Shown: positions 9,161-17,691, counted from the stretch's first letter. The stretch: 64,000 bases of DNA from Curtobacterium sp. ZW137 (GCF_003762905.1 NZ_RJKS01000004.1:248001-312000), one strand, 5' to 3'. Made by a program: numbers and translations. The notes: generated by a model not told the origin, from the letters alone.

Positions 9161-10825
9161 ATGACCGACATCCTGGCCCAGCCGGCCACCGCGACCACCG
9201 CCACCGACGAGACCTGGTGGCGACAGGCGAGCGTCTACCAGATCTACCCCCGCTCCTTCGCGGACGCGAACGGTGACGGGATCGGTGACCTGCGCGGCAT
9301 CACCGAGCGCGTGCCGTACCTGGCGTCGCTCGGCGTCGAGGCGGTGTGGCTCAGCCCGTTCTACCCGTCCGCCCTCGCCGACGGCGGCTACGACGTGGAC
9401 GACTACCGCGACGTGGACCCGAAGCTCGGGACCCTCGACGACTTCGACGCGATGGTCGAGGCCCTGCACGGCGCCGGCATCCGGGTGATCGTCGACATCG
9501 TCCCGAACCACACGAGCGACCGGCACGCGTGGTTCCGCGAGGCCCTCGCCAGCCCGGCCGGGTCCCCCGCCCGCGACCGGTACGTCTTCCGCGACGGCAC
9601 CGGTCCGGACAAGAGCGCGGCGCCCGCCGACTGGATCTCGATCTTCGGCGGCCCGGCCTGGACCGCCGCAGGCGACGGCCAGTGGTACCTGCACTCCTTC
9701 GCGAAGGAGCAGCCCGACCTGAACTGGGCGAACCGCGAGGTCCGCGACGACTTCCTGCACACGCTGCGCTTCTGGTCCGACCGCGGGGTCGACGGCTTCC
9801 GCATCGACGTCGCGCACGGGCTCGCGAAGGACCTCGGCGAGGTGCTGCCGACCTGGGCCGAGCTCGCCGAACTGCCGAAGGACGGCACGCACCCGCTCTG
9901 GGACCGGGACGACGTCCACGAGATCTACGCCGAGTGGCGGAAGGTGTTCGACGAGTACACGCCGGCACGCACCGCCGTCGCCGAGGCGTGGGTCGCCGCG
10001 GACCGCCGCGCCCGCTACGCGAGCGCCGACGGGCTCGGGCAGGCGTTCAACTTCGACCTCCTCGAGGCCGACTTCGACGCCGGGTCGTTCCGCAGCATCA
10101 TCGAGTTCAACCTCGGCCTCGCCGAGCAGTCCGGCTCGTCGACGACGTGGGTGTTCTCCAACCACGACGTCGTCCGGCACGCCACCCGCTACGCGCTCCC
10201 CGCCCGGAACGGCACGACCGAGAAGCAGGGCGGCGCCTGGCTCCTCGCCGGCGGCTCGCAGGACGACCTCGACCAGGACCTCGGGCTCCGTCGGGCGAAG
10301 GCCGCGACGCTGCTCGAACTCGCCCTGCCCGGTTCCGCGTACCTGTACCAGGGCGAGGAGCTCGGCCTGCAGGAGGTCGGCGACATCCCCGACGCCGACC
10401 GTCAGGACCCGGCGTTCTTCCGGAACCCGGGCGTCGACGTCGGCCGCGACGGCTGCCGCGTCCCGATCCCGTGGACCCGCACCGGTTCCTCGTTCGGCTT
10501 CGGTCCCGGCGGCTCGCACCTGCCGCAGCCGGCCTGGTTCGGCGCGTCCTCCGTCGAGGCCGAGGACACCGACCCGGACTCGACGCTGAACCTGTACCGG
10601 AAGGCGCTCGGTCTCCGCGGGCAGCTGCAGTCCGAGGAGCACCTCGAGTGGCTCGAGACGGGTCGCGACGACGTCCTCGCGTTCCGCCGGCCGAACGGCT
10701 GGACGAGTGTGACGGTGTTCGGCGACGAGCCCTACGACCTCCCCGCCGGTGAGCTGTTGCTCGCCTCGGCTCCGGTGGCAGACGGCGCCCTGGCGGGCGT
10801 GGGGACGGCCTGGTTGCGCGCGTAG
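9161..10825 (+). CDS. GH13 alpha-glucosidase (maltase / oligo-1,6-glucosidase type)
   Basis: A 554-residue cytoplasmic alpha-glucosidase with no signal peptide. The (beta/alpha)8 domain starts with WWRQASVYQIYPRSFADANG and contains region I DIVPNH, the nucleophile Asp216 in GFRIDVAHG, acid/base Glu275 in AVAEAWV, and transition-state Asp336 in SNHDVVRH. Start ATG 9161 is 4 nt after AGAGGA. Last gene of the transport operon, so it should hydrolyse the imported oligosaccharide. The exact linkage specificity cannot be assigned by eye; trehalose, maltose, isomaltose and sucrose enzymes look alike. Confidence 0.88.
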   Translation: MTDILAQPATATTATDETWWRQASVYQIYPRSFADANGDGIGDLRGITERVPYLASLGVEAVWLSPFYPSALADGGYDVDDYRDVDPKLGTLDDFDAMVEALHGAGIRVIVDIVPNHTSDRHAWFREALASPAGSPARDRYVFRDGTGPDKSAAPADWISIFGGPAWTAAGDGQWYLHSFAKEQPDLNWANREVRDDFLHTLRFWSDRGVDGFRIDVAHGLAKDLGEVLPTWAELAELPKDGTHPLWDRDDVHEIYAEWRKVFDEYTPARTAVAEAWVAADRRARYASADGLGQAFNFDLLEADFDAGSFRSIIEFNLGLAEQSGSSTTWVFSNHDVVRHATRYALPARNGTTEKQGGAWLLAGGSQDDLDQDLGLRRAKAATLLELALPGSAYLYQGEELGLQEVGDIPDADRQDPAFFRNPGVDVGRDGCRVPIPWTRTGSSFGFGPGGSHLPQPAWFGASSVEAEDTDPDSTLNLYRKALGLRGQLQSEEHLEWLETGRDDVLAFRRPNGWTSVTVFGDEPYDLPAGELLLASAPVADGALAGVGTAWLRA

Positions 10826-10841
10826 GAACGCGACCGGGGAT

Positions 10842-10885
10842 CGGACGGGAGGCACGGTGCGGGCAGGCGCCGTGCCTCCCGTCCG
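10842..10885. terminator. Hairpin terminator of the CGGACGGGAGGC family
   Basis: Arms CGGACGGGAGGCACG (10842-10856) and its exact complement (10871-10885) flank a 14-nt GC-rich loop. It lies between the convergent alpha-glucosidase and TetR genes, so it can stop transcription from both sides. The same sequence recurs elsewhere in the window. No U-tract follows. Confidence 0.7.
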
Positions 10886-10924
10886 TCACGGGGTGGCCCC
10901 GTGGCGGCCGTCACGTCCGGCGGG

Positions 10925-11602
10925 TCAGTCCGCCAGGACCGGTGACCTCGGGGCCGACGACGCCGGGATCAGGTCGAGGTCCCACGCGGGGACCTCGCGG
11001 CGGCGCCAACCCTCGCGGAGGGCGTGCACCGCGTGGTCGTACTCGGCCAGCACGTCGAGGTGCGGGCGCACGAGCAGCTGGATCTGCAAGCCCTCGTAGA
11101 GCGCGAGGAGCTGCGTCGCAGCGCGGTCGGCGGGGACGACGAAGTCCTCCGCACCGCGGTCGAAGTCACGTTGGAGCCCGGCCGTCAGCGTGGCGACGTA
11201 CTCCTCGTAGCGCTTCCGGAACAGTCCCGCGAAGGTCGTGTCCGCACCGGCGATGTTGATCACGCCCGCGAGGACCCGGACCAGGCCCGGGTCGGCGACA
11301 TCCTCGGCGAGGGTCATCCGCACGTGGTCGATGGTGCACGTCGGCTTCCGGAGCCGGGTCGACCCGCGGAGGGTCGTCCAGTGGTCGTAGGTCACGAGCA
11401 GCAGGGCGTCCCACGTGGGGAACGCCCGCGCGACGGCGTCGAGCGGCAGGCCGGCGACGTCCGCGATCACGGCGGCGTCGACCTGGTTGAAGGGGTGCAG
11501 GCGGTACGCACGGATGGCGGCCCTGATGAGGCGCTCCGCGGTCGTCTGTTCGTCGACGATCGTGTCGTCAGTGAGGGTCTCCACGGGACCATCCCACCCC
11601 AT
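10925..11602 (-). CDS. TetR-family transcriptional regulator
   Basis: A 225-residue protein with a TetR-like N-terminal helix-turn-helix (about residues 20-65: AERLIRAAIRAYRLHPFNQVD, then AVIADVAGLPLDAVARAFPTW). A helical effector domain follows, including a LLALYEGLQIQLLVRP segment typical of TetR C-terminal domains. The HTH is less canonical than most TetRs, and the ~20 acidic residues before it may be non-coding if a later start is used. No obvious divergent target gene; the neighbours are convergent or co-directional. Ligand and targets unknown. Confidence 0.75.
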   Translation of the reverse strand: MGWDGPVETLTDDTIVDEQTTAERLIRAAIRAYRLHPFNQVDAAVIADVAGLPLDAVARAFPTWDALLLVTYDHWTTLRGSTRLRKPTCTIDHVRMTLAEDVADPGLVRVLAGVINIAGADTTFAGLFRKRYEEYVATLTAGLQRDFDRGAEDFVVPADRAATQLLALYEGLQIQLLVRPHLDVLAEYDHAVHALREGWRRREVPAWDLDLIPASSAPRSPVLAD

Positions 11603-11685
11603 CGGCGGGCGGGTGTCTCGACCCAGACCGGGGGCCGTCCAGCCGGTGTAGTCGCGCCCGTTCCGGTGCGTGCTGGCGCGTGCGA

Positions 11686-11778
11686 GGCGCCCTCGTGTGC
11701 ACGAGGCGCCGCCGTCCTGCCGAGACGCCTCGCTCTTCGGCGGCGTCTCGCGCGGCGTGCGGCGTCTCGCGCGGCGCC
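11686..11778. repeat. Hairpins and 19-bp direct repeat
   Basis: Two hairpins follow the membrane-protein gene on its downstream side: CCTCGTG/CACGAGG around 11691-11706 and CGAGACGCC (11721-11729) with GGCGTCTCG (11742-11750). The 3' side of the second is part of a direct repeat CGGCGTCTCGCGCGGCG at 11741 and 11760. Probably the terminator of the leftward gene at 11786-12469. Confidence 0.5.
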
Positions 11779-11785
11779 TTGCCGC

Positions 11786-12469
11786 TCACGCGTCGGGGAG
11801 GGCGAGCTTCGAGCCGCGCGGCTCCGTGTTCCGCGCGGCGTTCGGGGGCGGGGGCGTGTACGGCGGGGTGGCCTCGACGCGGCGGCGGGTCAGTTCCGCA
11901 CGACCGAGCCAGACGACGGCCGTGAACCAGGTCCCACCTTGCAGCAGCATGGACGCCGGCGCGAGGAGCAGCGCGATCACGGACTGCCATGCCAGGCCGC
12001 TGACGAGTGCTCCGATCCACACCGCCAACCAGCCGAGCGGCACCCACCGCAGCCGGTCGATGCTCCCGATCGCCGGTCCGATCGTCTCGGTGGCCCTCGC
12101 GATGACCTCGTCCCGGTCCTCGGGCAACAGCTCGGGCGGCCGGGCCGCGAACTGACGACCGATGCGCTCGGAACGCCGCCACCCGACCAGGCGGGGCCCG
12201 GACGGCACGGGGACACGGCCGGCGGACCGCGTGAACGCCGCCGAGAAACACCCGACGGCGCCGGCCCAGGCGACCGCCATCACCAGCGACGCAGCCAGGG
12301 TGCTCCCGGTCCACGGCGTCAGCAGGTCGGTGACGACGAGGACCGCGCCCGCGACGAACGCGACGGCCGCGCCGACGATCGTGCGACGACGGAGCCGGAC
12401 CGGGTCCAGGAACTCCCGTCGATGTGCGCGGTACACGCGCCACCCGGTGCCGAAGGCGCCCTCGCTCAT
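11786..12469 (-). CDS. Hypothetical membrane protein
   Basis: A 227-residue protein I do not recognise. Two hydrophobic segments lie near residues 31-50 and 58-80, then a charged cytoplasmic-like stretch (about 85-140), then two more near 145-165 and 168-190. The C-terminal tail is proline-rich and polar (TPPYTPPPPNAARNTEPRG). Lies about 35 nt after the pnuC stop, on the same strand, so it may be co-transcribed with pnuC. No catalytic motif seen. Confidence 0.65.
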   Translation of the reverse strand: MSEGAFGTGWRVYRAHRREFLDPVRLRRRTIVGAAVAFVAGAVLVVTDLLTPWTGSTLAASLVMAVAWAGAVGCFSAAFTRSAGRVPVPSGPRLVGWRRSERIGRQFAARPPELLPEDRDEVIARATETIGPAIGSIDRLRWVPLGWLAVWIGALVSGLAWQSVIALLLAPASMLLQGGTWFTAVVWLGRAELTRRRVEATPPYTPPPPNAARNTEPRGSKLALPDA

Positions 12470-12502
12470 GCGCCCATCATGCTCGGCGGCGCTGAGGCAT
12501 GC

Positions 12503-13168
12503 TCAGCCGACGGTGACCGGTGCCGCCGGGGGCTTCGTGCGCTGCTTCGCCCAGACGAAGAAGCCGGTCAGGGTGAAGACGCCGTAGAAGACGTACATCA
12601 GCCCGGACGCGTAGTACCCGGCGGAGAAGAGCAGCGGGACGCCGACCAGGTCGACGGCCACCCAGATGAGCCAGAACTCCACCCAACCCTTCGCCATCCC
12701 GTAGGTGGCGAGGAGCGAGCCGACGAAGATCCAGGCGTCGGACCAGACCGGCTCGTACGAGCCGAGCGCGCGGAAGATCGGCGTCAGCACCGCGGCGCCG
12801 CCCACCAGGGCGACGACGAGCAGGAGACGGGTCCGCCAGGAGGCCCAGCGCGGGTCGATCACGCTCGTCGCCTCCGCGGGACGGTGCGTCCACCGGTACC
12901 AGCCGTAGATGCTCACGATGACGAACATGACCTGGCGACCGGCCTGACCGAGCAGGTTGACCGGGTTCGGGGTGTCGAAGAGCGCCCCCATGAAGACCGT
13001 GAAGAGCAGGGCGTTCCCGATGATGCCGACCGGCCACGCCCAGACCTTCCGGCGCATGCCACCGAGCGCACTGAGCAGACCGAAGACGTTGCCGATCACC
13101 TCGCGCCAGAGCACCGTCTGGTCACCGATGACGATCTGCGCGTCGAACAGCCAGTGCACGATGCCCAT
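12503..13168 (-). CDS. pnuC: Nicotinamide riboside transporter PnuC
   Basis: A 221-residue integral membrane protein of the PnuC family, which takes up nicotinamide riboside (or a related vitamin) by facilitated diffusion for NAD synthesis. The family's tryptophan-rich segments are present: VIGNVFGLLSALGGMRRKVWAWPVG near the N-terminus, YGWYRWTHR mid-protein, and WVEFWLIWVAVDLVGVPL near the C-terminus. Seven membrane helices are expected. ATG 13168 was chosen because GAGGAGGG lies 4-6 nt upstream; longer readings add an unrelated polar extension. Confidence 0.88.
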   Translation of the reverse strand: MGIVHWLFDAQIVIGDQTVLWREVIGNVFGLLSALGGMRRKVWAWPVGIIGNALLFTVFMGALFDTPNPVNLLGQAGRQVMFVIVSIYGWYRWTHRPAEATSVIDPRWASWRTRLLLVVALVGGAAVLTPIFRALGSYEPVWSDAWIFVGSLLATYGMAKGWVEFWLIWVAVDLVGVPLLFSAGYYASGLMYVFYGVFTLTGFFVWAKQRTKPPAAPVTVG

Positions 13169-13535
13169 GGGTCCCTCCTCGTTTCCGGTCGATGCAACCG
13201 TATGGGTCGGTCCGGCATTCCGCCGCACCCGCACTCGAATCGGGGTACAAACCATGTCCGCACTGTCGGGGACGAAAATCACCCCCGGACTGGGTCCATG
13301 CGAGTGCATGTTCCCTCTTGTCGGCACTTTGGGGGACCGGCTAGATTCGATACCGGAGCGGATCCAGCCCGCCCGAGTCGCTCAGAGCCTCGGAGCCCGG
13401 CGATCCACTCCCGGCACAGGTCAGCCGCGACCCCTCGAACCACTGGGTCGATGACAACGTCCCACCGGCACGACAACCCGAACCACCGTGCCCGTGGCCT
13501 TCAGCGCTCCCCCCTGCGCAGAAACGGACACCCCC
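13169..13535. other. Intergenic region between pnuC and the SipW-type cluster
   Basis: A 367-bp divergent spacer. Its first ~20 bases hold the pnuC ribosome binding site. A good promoter candidate for the rightward genes lies at 13318-13347, leaving a leader of about 180 nt. I found no convincing riboswitch fold or ORF with a ribosome binding site in it. Confidence 0.5.
13318..13347 (+). promoter_or_regulatory. Candidate promoter of the SipW-type cluster
   Basis: TTGTCG (13318-13323) and TAGATT (13342-13347) are separated by 18 bp. The local sequence is less GC-rich than its surroundings. Transcription would start about 180 nt before the first gene. Confidence 0.45.
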
Positions 13536-14090
13536 ATGCACAAGATCGTCACCGGTGCCATCGCCGGCGCCGCCGGCGTCGCCCTCCTCCTCGGCGGAGC
13601 GGGCACCTTCGCACTCTGGAACGCCAGCGCCTCGAGCGCCGCGTCCTCGATCAGCTCGGGCACCCTGACCCTGAGCGCCAACAACGACGGCGCTTGGACC
13701 GACATCACCAACGGCCGTTCCGCCGCGATCAACCCGACGACCGCGCTCATGGTCCCGGGCAACACGTACCAGTTCACGCAGACGCTGAACATCGGCGCGA
13801 CCGGTCAGGACCTCAAGGCGAACCTGACCTACGCCAGCCAGAGCATCACCGGCGACGCCACACTCCTCGCGGCCACCACGAAGACCCTCGCGGTCACGTC
13901 GTCCAGCGCCTCCGTCGTGCAGTCGACGTCGAATGCGAACACCTTCGTGGTGTCGCCCTCGGCGTCCACCTCCACCGTCAAGGTCGTCTTCACGATCTCC
14001 CTGCCGAGCTCCGCGACGAACGGCCAGGGCGGCACGCTCAACGTCGGCGCCCTCGCCTTCACGCTGACGCAGACCGCGATCGCGTCCTGA
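13536..14090 (+). CDS. SipW-dependent-type exported protein 1
   Basis: A 184-residue secreted protein with the alternate signal peptide processed by SipW-type signal peptidases: a short positive start (MHK), a Gly/Ala-rich hydrophobic stretch, then the diagnostic GGAGTFALWNASAS around residues 20-33. The mature part is Ser/Thr/Ala-rich, cysteine-free and predicted beta-rich, as in TasA/CalY-like fibre proteins. ATG 13536 places the signal correctly; the upstream ribosome binding site is weak (GGA). First gene of a cluster that ends with a signal peptidase. A surface fibre or adhesin role is inferred from the family. Confidence 0.8.
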   Translation: MHKIVTGAIAGAAGVALLLGGAGTFALWNASASSAASSISSGTLTLSANNDGAWTDITNGRSAAINPTTALMVPGNTYQFTQTLNIGATGQDLKANLTYASQSITGDATLLAATTKTLAVTSSSASVVQSTSNANTFVVSPSASTSTVKVVFTISLPSSATNGQGGTLNVGALAFTLTQTAIAS

Positions 14091-14167
14091 GCCTCGGCGT
14101 GGTGGGTCCCTGATCCGCTCACCACGCCGAGTCCACCCACACGACCACGACGACCAGGGGAACGAGC

Positions 14168-14764
14168 ATGACCGGGACAGCGACGAGGACGGGGCGCCAC
14201 CGCGCACCCCGCCGCGCGCGCTGGGTCTGGCCGACGGTGCTCGCCCTGGTCGTCGCGGTCGTCGTCGCGCTGGTCGGCACCGGCGGCACGTACGCCCTCT
14301 GGAACGGCGCGGCGAGCACCACGGCGTCGACCGTGAAGTCCGGGACGGCCACCATTCGCGTCGGTGCGCTGACGGCGATGAACACCGCGGTCCTCGCACC
14401 CGGGACCGGCGTGACCGGGACCTTCACCGTCGCGAACACGGGCACCGTCCCGCTCTCGATGCGGGTCTCGACCACCGCGACGACCGTGGCGTACGCGACC
14501 AGCGCCTCCAGTGCGACCGTGCTGGGTGATGAGACCCTGAAGCTGTCCGTCGTCGCGACCGCCGCGGACTGCCGGGCCGGACTCTCCGGTGCCAGCGCCC
14601 GCGTGGCGACGTTCGACACGGGCAGCGGCTACTACACCCTCCCCGTCGGCGCCAGCGGGATCGGCTGCGTCGAGCTCGACCTGGACGCCGACGCCCCCCA
14701 GTCAGTCGCCGGCGCCGTCACCGACTTCACGCTCACCGTCACCGGGACGCAGGTGGCGTCGTGA
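14168..14764 (+). CDS. SipW-dependent-type exported protein 2
   Basis: A 198-residue exported protein. A basic N-terminus (TGRHRAPRRARW) precedes a membrane segment (about residues 18-38) and the SipW-type box GTGGTYALWNGAAS near residues 37-50. The mature domain is Thr/Ser/Val-rich, with two cysteines (in ADCRAG and IGCVEL) that could form a disulfide. GGGGAACG upstream is the likely ribosome binding site. Its stop overlaps the next gene's GTG start by 3 nt. Function unknown; likely a component of the same surface structure. Confidence 0.78.
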   Translation: MTGTATRTGRHRAPRRARWVWPTVLALVVAVVVALVGTGGTYALWNGAASTTASTVKSGTATIRVGALTAMNTAVLAPGTGVTGTFTVANTGTVPLSMRVSTTATTVAYATSASSATVLGDETLKLSVVATAADCRAGLSGASARVATFDTGSGYYTLPVGASGIGCVELDLDADAPQSVAGAVTDFTLTVTGTQVAS

Positions 14765-15645
14765 GCCGCCGGTTCCGCGTGCTCCTCGCCGCACTCCTCA
14801 CCGCGGTGTTCGTCGCCGGCGGTTCGAGCGCGGCGTGGGCGCTGTGGACTGCCACCGCCACGACGGCGTCCAGCGTCACGATCGGCAAGGTCTCCGCGTC
14901 GATCAGCGGCACGAGTGCGATCACGACGACGTTCTCGTCCACCGTGACCTCCGTGACGAAGCCGGTCACGTTCACCAACTCCGGGTCGATCGCCGGGACC
15001 ACCTCGACCACGGTCTCCGTCGTGTCCGGCAGCTCGACCGCTCTGGCACAGGCGGTCACGGTCGTCGCGTGGCCGGTCGCATCGGCTGCGGCCTGCACCG
15101 ATTCGACGGCCGTCGGCAGCGGTTCCGTCACGGGCACCTGGGCATCGCTCCCGAGCATGTCGTCGAAGCTCGCCGCCGGTGCCAGCGCCGTGTGGTGCAC
15201 GCGCAGCACGCCGACCTCGTCCGCGCCGGCCTCCACCACCACGAACGTCAACGTCAACCTCACGCTCACCGCGGGCACGTGGACCTCGGGCGTCCTGCAG
15301 GGCGGCTTCTACCTCAACACGTCCGCCGCGGCGGCAGCGCTCACGTGCACCGACCACAGCGGGAACTACGTCGACGTCACGTGGCCGGCGTCGTCCCGTC
15401 CGACCGACACCTGGTACGCGGCGTTCGTCGGCACCACGATGGTCGGGCAGAAGGCGCAGGACTACTCCGCGCGGATCACCCTCGCGCCGCAGGACATCCC
15501 CAAGAGCGTCGCGTCGAGCGGCACCGTCACGGTGACCGTGAAGGTCATCGACAGCGCGGGCAACGCGACGACCACCGTCGCCGGCAGCGGCCCCGTGACG
15601 CTCTTCACCCAGAACGACGGGGCGGCGATCCGATGCGGCGCCTGA
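14761..15645 (+). CDS. SipW-dependent-type exported protein 3, larger
   Basis: A 294-residue exported protein. The signal region runs VLLAALLTAVFVAGGSSAAWALWTATAT, where WALWTA replaces the usual TFALWNA box. The mature protein is Ser/Thr-rich with beta-sandwich-like stretches (VTVTVKVIDSAGNATTTVAG near the C-terminus) and several cysteines. GTG 14761 overlaps the previous stop, and the 3' end overlaps the signal peptidase gene by 13 nt, so the three genes are tightly coupled. May act as a minor or tip protein; that is inference. Confidence 0.76.
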   Translation: MSRRFRVLLAALLTAVFVAGGSSAAWALWTATATTASSVTIGKVSASISGTSAITTTFSSTVTSVTKPVTFTNSGSIAGTTSTTVSVVSGSSTALAQAVTVVAWPVASAAACTDSTAVGSGSVTGTWASLPSMSSKLAAGASAVWCTRSTPTSSAPASTTTNVNVNLTLTAGTWTSGVLQGGFYLNTSAAAAALTCTDHSGNYVDVTWPASSRPTDTWYAAFVGTTMVGQKAQDYSARITLAPQDIPKSVASSGTVTVTVKVIDSAGNATTTVAGSGPVTLFTQNDGAAIRCGA

Positions 15646-16292
15646 CGTCATCCGCCGCCGCCCCGGCCCGGCGTACCGGCTGGCGTGCCGTCGTGCACGC
15701 GGTCGTCCTCGGCGCGAGCACGGGGCTCCTCCTGCTCGTCGCCGGCCTGGCGGTCGTGCTCATCGTCATCCCGAAGGCCTCGGGGTCGACGCCGTTGACC
15801 GTGCTCACGCAGTCGATGGAGCCGACGCTGCCCCCGGGCACGCTGATCGTCGTGCGCCCCACGCCGATCGCGGACATCCACGTCGGGGACGTCGTCACCT
15901 ACCAGATCGTGTCCGGACAGCCGGCCGTGATCAGCCACCGGGTCGTCTCGATCGCGTCCTCGTCCGACGGCTCCCGCACGTTCGTCCTCAAGGGCGACAA
16001 CAACGCCGCCCCCGATGCGCAGCCGGTGACGGCAGCGCAGGTCCGCGGCGTCGTCTGGTACAGCGTCCCCGAGGTCGGGTACGTCAACCAGCTCGTCAAC
16101 GGCTCGCGGAGCTGGCTCATCCCCGCCGTGGCGGGCGTGTTGCTCGCGTACAGCGCGGTCACGGTGACGGTCGGTGTCGTCTCCTCGGTCCGGCGCCGGC
16201 GTGGGCGGGCCGGGGACCGTGACCGTGGCCGGGCCCGGGACCGGGACCGGGACCGACGTCGTGGCCGACGTCGTGGAGCGCACTCGGTCTAG
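15633..16292 (+). CDS. Signal peptidase I, SipW/ER type
   Basis: A 219-residue membrane protease. After an N-terminal membrane helix (about 22-47) comes the catalytic serine in TQSMEPTLPPGTLIVV (Ser61). His102 in VISHRVVS occupies the place of the lysine used by ordinary bacterial enzymes, the hallmark of ER/SipW-type peptidases. The conserved GDNN box is at 121-124. A second membrane helix (about 165-185) precedes a highly charged Arg/Asp tail. Encoded at the end of the three exported proteins, it should cleave their signals. The ATG at 15633 overlaps the preceding gene. Confidence 0.85.
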   Translation: MRRLTSSAAAPARRTGWRAVVHAVVLGASTGLLLLVAGLAVVLIVIPKASGSTPLTVLTQSMEPTLPPGTLIVVRPTPIADIHVGDVVTYQIVSGQPAVISHRVVSIASSSDGSRTFVLKGDNNAAPDAQPVTAAQVRGVVWYSVPEVGYVNQLVNGSRSWLIPAVAGVLLAYSAVTVTVGVVSSVRRRRGRAGDRDRGRARDRDRDRRRGRRRGAHSV

Positions 16293-16303
16293 GCTCGGGC
16301 GTC

Positions 16304-16831
16304 GTGACGGACGGTGTGACGCGGACCCGCGAGCTGCTCGACGACGCGGCACGACGGCTCCGGGCCGCCGGTGCCCCGGACGAGGCGCTCGGTGAGTACG
16401 TGCAGCCGAAGTCGGTGCTCGGCATCCACCGCGAACCGGCGATCCGGTCCCTCGGCCGCGTCTGGCGGGTCGGCGCGCTGCTCATCGGTTCCTCGATCGA
16501 GACCGGCGGGCGGGTGTGGGCGACGGGCACCATCACGCGGGTCACCGACCCGGGCCGCGCGCAGTTCCAGTCGGTGTCCGCCGAGACCCGACGGGCGTAC
16601 CGGGCTGCCGCCGTCCGTGGACACTTCGACGCCGGGGACACCGTGAACCACGGCGCGACGCCGATCCCGCTCGACGACACGCTCGTCGACGGCGGCGGGG
16701 TGCTCCTCGTCCAGGACGACGTGCCGCTCGTCCGCTGGTCCCCCACTGCGGGTTCGACGGTGCCGCTCGCGGACTACCTGGTCGACCGGGTCGGCCTGCT
16801 CGTCGACCCGCCGGCGGGCGCGACCGACTGA
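16304..16831 (+). CDS. Conserved hypothetical protein near the SipW-type cluster
   Basis: A 175-residue soluble protein of unknown function. The N-terminal ~50 residues are helical and charged (TRTRELLDDAARRLRAAGAPDEALGEYVQPKSVLG); the rest is mixed, with VLLVQDDVPLVRW near the C-terminus. No signal peptide or membrane segment. GTG 16304 begins 11 nt after the signal peptidase stop, so co-transcription is likely. I cannot assign a family. Confidence 0.65.
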   Translation: MTDGVTRTRELLDDAARRLRAAGAPDEALGEYVQPKSVLGIHREPAIRSLGRVWRVGALLIGSSIETGGRVWATGTITRVTDPGRAQFQSVSAETRRAYRAAAVRGHFDAGDTVNHGATPIPLDDTLVDGGGVLLVQDDVPLVRWSPTAGSTVPLADYLVDRVGLLVDPPAGATD

Positions 16832-16911
16832 GTGCCGGGCCTGCCGCCGACGGACCGTCGGCCGAGCGGCGGCGGCGAGCCGGGCCTCCCGTCCGCGCGT
16901 ACGGTGAGGCC

Positions 16912-17169
16912 ATGTCCCACAGCCGCTCCGTCGCGTCCACCGACTCGGTCGGCGCGATCGCGTCGTCCCGCAGCATCGCGTCCGTCGCGTCCTGGTGCGC
17001 CGTCGGCGCGCTGTTCAGCAGCGTCGCAGTGCTGAGCATCGGGTCGTTCGCGTCGGTGCTGTCCGTCGGGTCGTTCCTGTCGGTCGGCTCCGTCGGCTCG
17101 GCACTGTCGATCGGATCCGTCGGCCGGTTCGGCGCGGTCTTCGGCCGGCAGGTGCTCGGCCGCCGCTGA
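16912..17169 (+). CDS. Small Ser-every-third-residue repeat protein
   Basis: An 85-residue protein with striking periodicity. After SSVAVLS, the chain reads in triplets ending in serine: IGS FAS VLS VGS FLS VGS VGS ALS IGS. The other two positions are small or hydrophobic. The N-terminal third is also Ser-rich (SVASTDSVGAIASSRSIASVAS). ATG 16912 follows GTGAGG by a few bases. No signal peptide is clear; the whole protein is mildly hydrophobic and the tail is basic (FGRQVLGRR). The triplet period suggests a left-handed helix or solenoid rather than an alpha-helix. Function unknown. Confidence 0.6.
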   Translation: MSHSRSVASTDSVGAIASSRSIASVASWCAVGALFSSVAVLSIGSFASVLSVGSFLSVGSVGSALSIGSVGRFGAVFGRQVLGRR

Positions 17170-17181
17170 ACGAGTGTCGGC

Positions 17182-17691
17182 TCAGTGGCCGTCCAGCGCG
17201 TGGCAGCCGCCGTCGAGCACGAAGCCGTCGGGCTCCGCGGTGACCGTGCCGTCCTCGTCGACGCCGCCGACCAGGCAGCCGTGCTGGTCGACCTGCGCCT
17301 CGAACCGGACGGCACCGGTCGTCGCGTCCACGACGAGCCACGGGTCGGGTGCGCCGGCGTCGGCGAGTGCCTGGCGTGCTGCCGCCTCGGTGACCGGACG
17401 GGGCGCATCCGCGAGCGCACGGCGGACCGTGCCCGCGGCGCTCTGGAGTGCCGGGCGGTCGACGTCACGGACCTCGGTGCGTTCATGGTGGCGCTTGTTC
17501 AGCGAGTACTGCGGCGGCCCGTCCCCGGCGCCGCCCGGTGTCGTGCCCGGCGTGGCGCCCGGTGTGCTGACCGGTGTGGCGCTGCCCGGCGTCTCGAGCG
17601 CGGCCGGGCCACCCTGGACCGCACACCCGGAGAGCGTCATCGCGGTCAGCGCGGCGAGCACCAGGCCCGCGCGTCTCGTTCGTTCCCCCAT
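17182..17691 (-). CDS. Hypothetical lipoprotein
   Basis: A 169-residue protein with a clear lipoprotein signal: basic MGERTRRAG, a hydrophobic VLAALTAM, and lipobox LSGC near residue 22. A Thr/Pro/Gly-rich linker (about 30-55) leads to a small globular domain with two cysteines (HGCLVGG and GGCHALDG) that may pair. ATG 17691 was chosen because it starts the signal; AGGA lies about 9 nt upstream. Function not recognisable. It overlaps no neighbour and faces the repeat-protein gene. Confidence 0.7.
   Translation of the reverse strand: MGERTRRAGLVLAALTAMTLSGCAVQGGPAALETPGSATPVSTPGATPGTTPGGAGDGPPQYSLNKRHHERTEVRDVDRPALQSAAGTVRRALADAPRPVTEAAARQALADAGAPDPWLVVDATTGAVRFEAQVDQHGCLVGGVDEDGTVTAEPDGFVLDGGCHALDGH

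Noticed and set aside
13169..13535. NAD-related riboswitch upstream of pnuC
   Set aside because: The pnuC ribosome binding site is close to the start, and I could not fold a conserved aptamer; no supporting motif was seen.
16304..16831. Assigning the hypothetical protein as a second signal-peptidase cofactor
   Set aside because: Only proximity supports it; no domain or motif was found.
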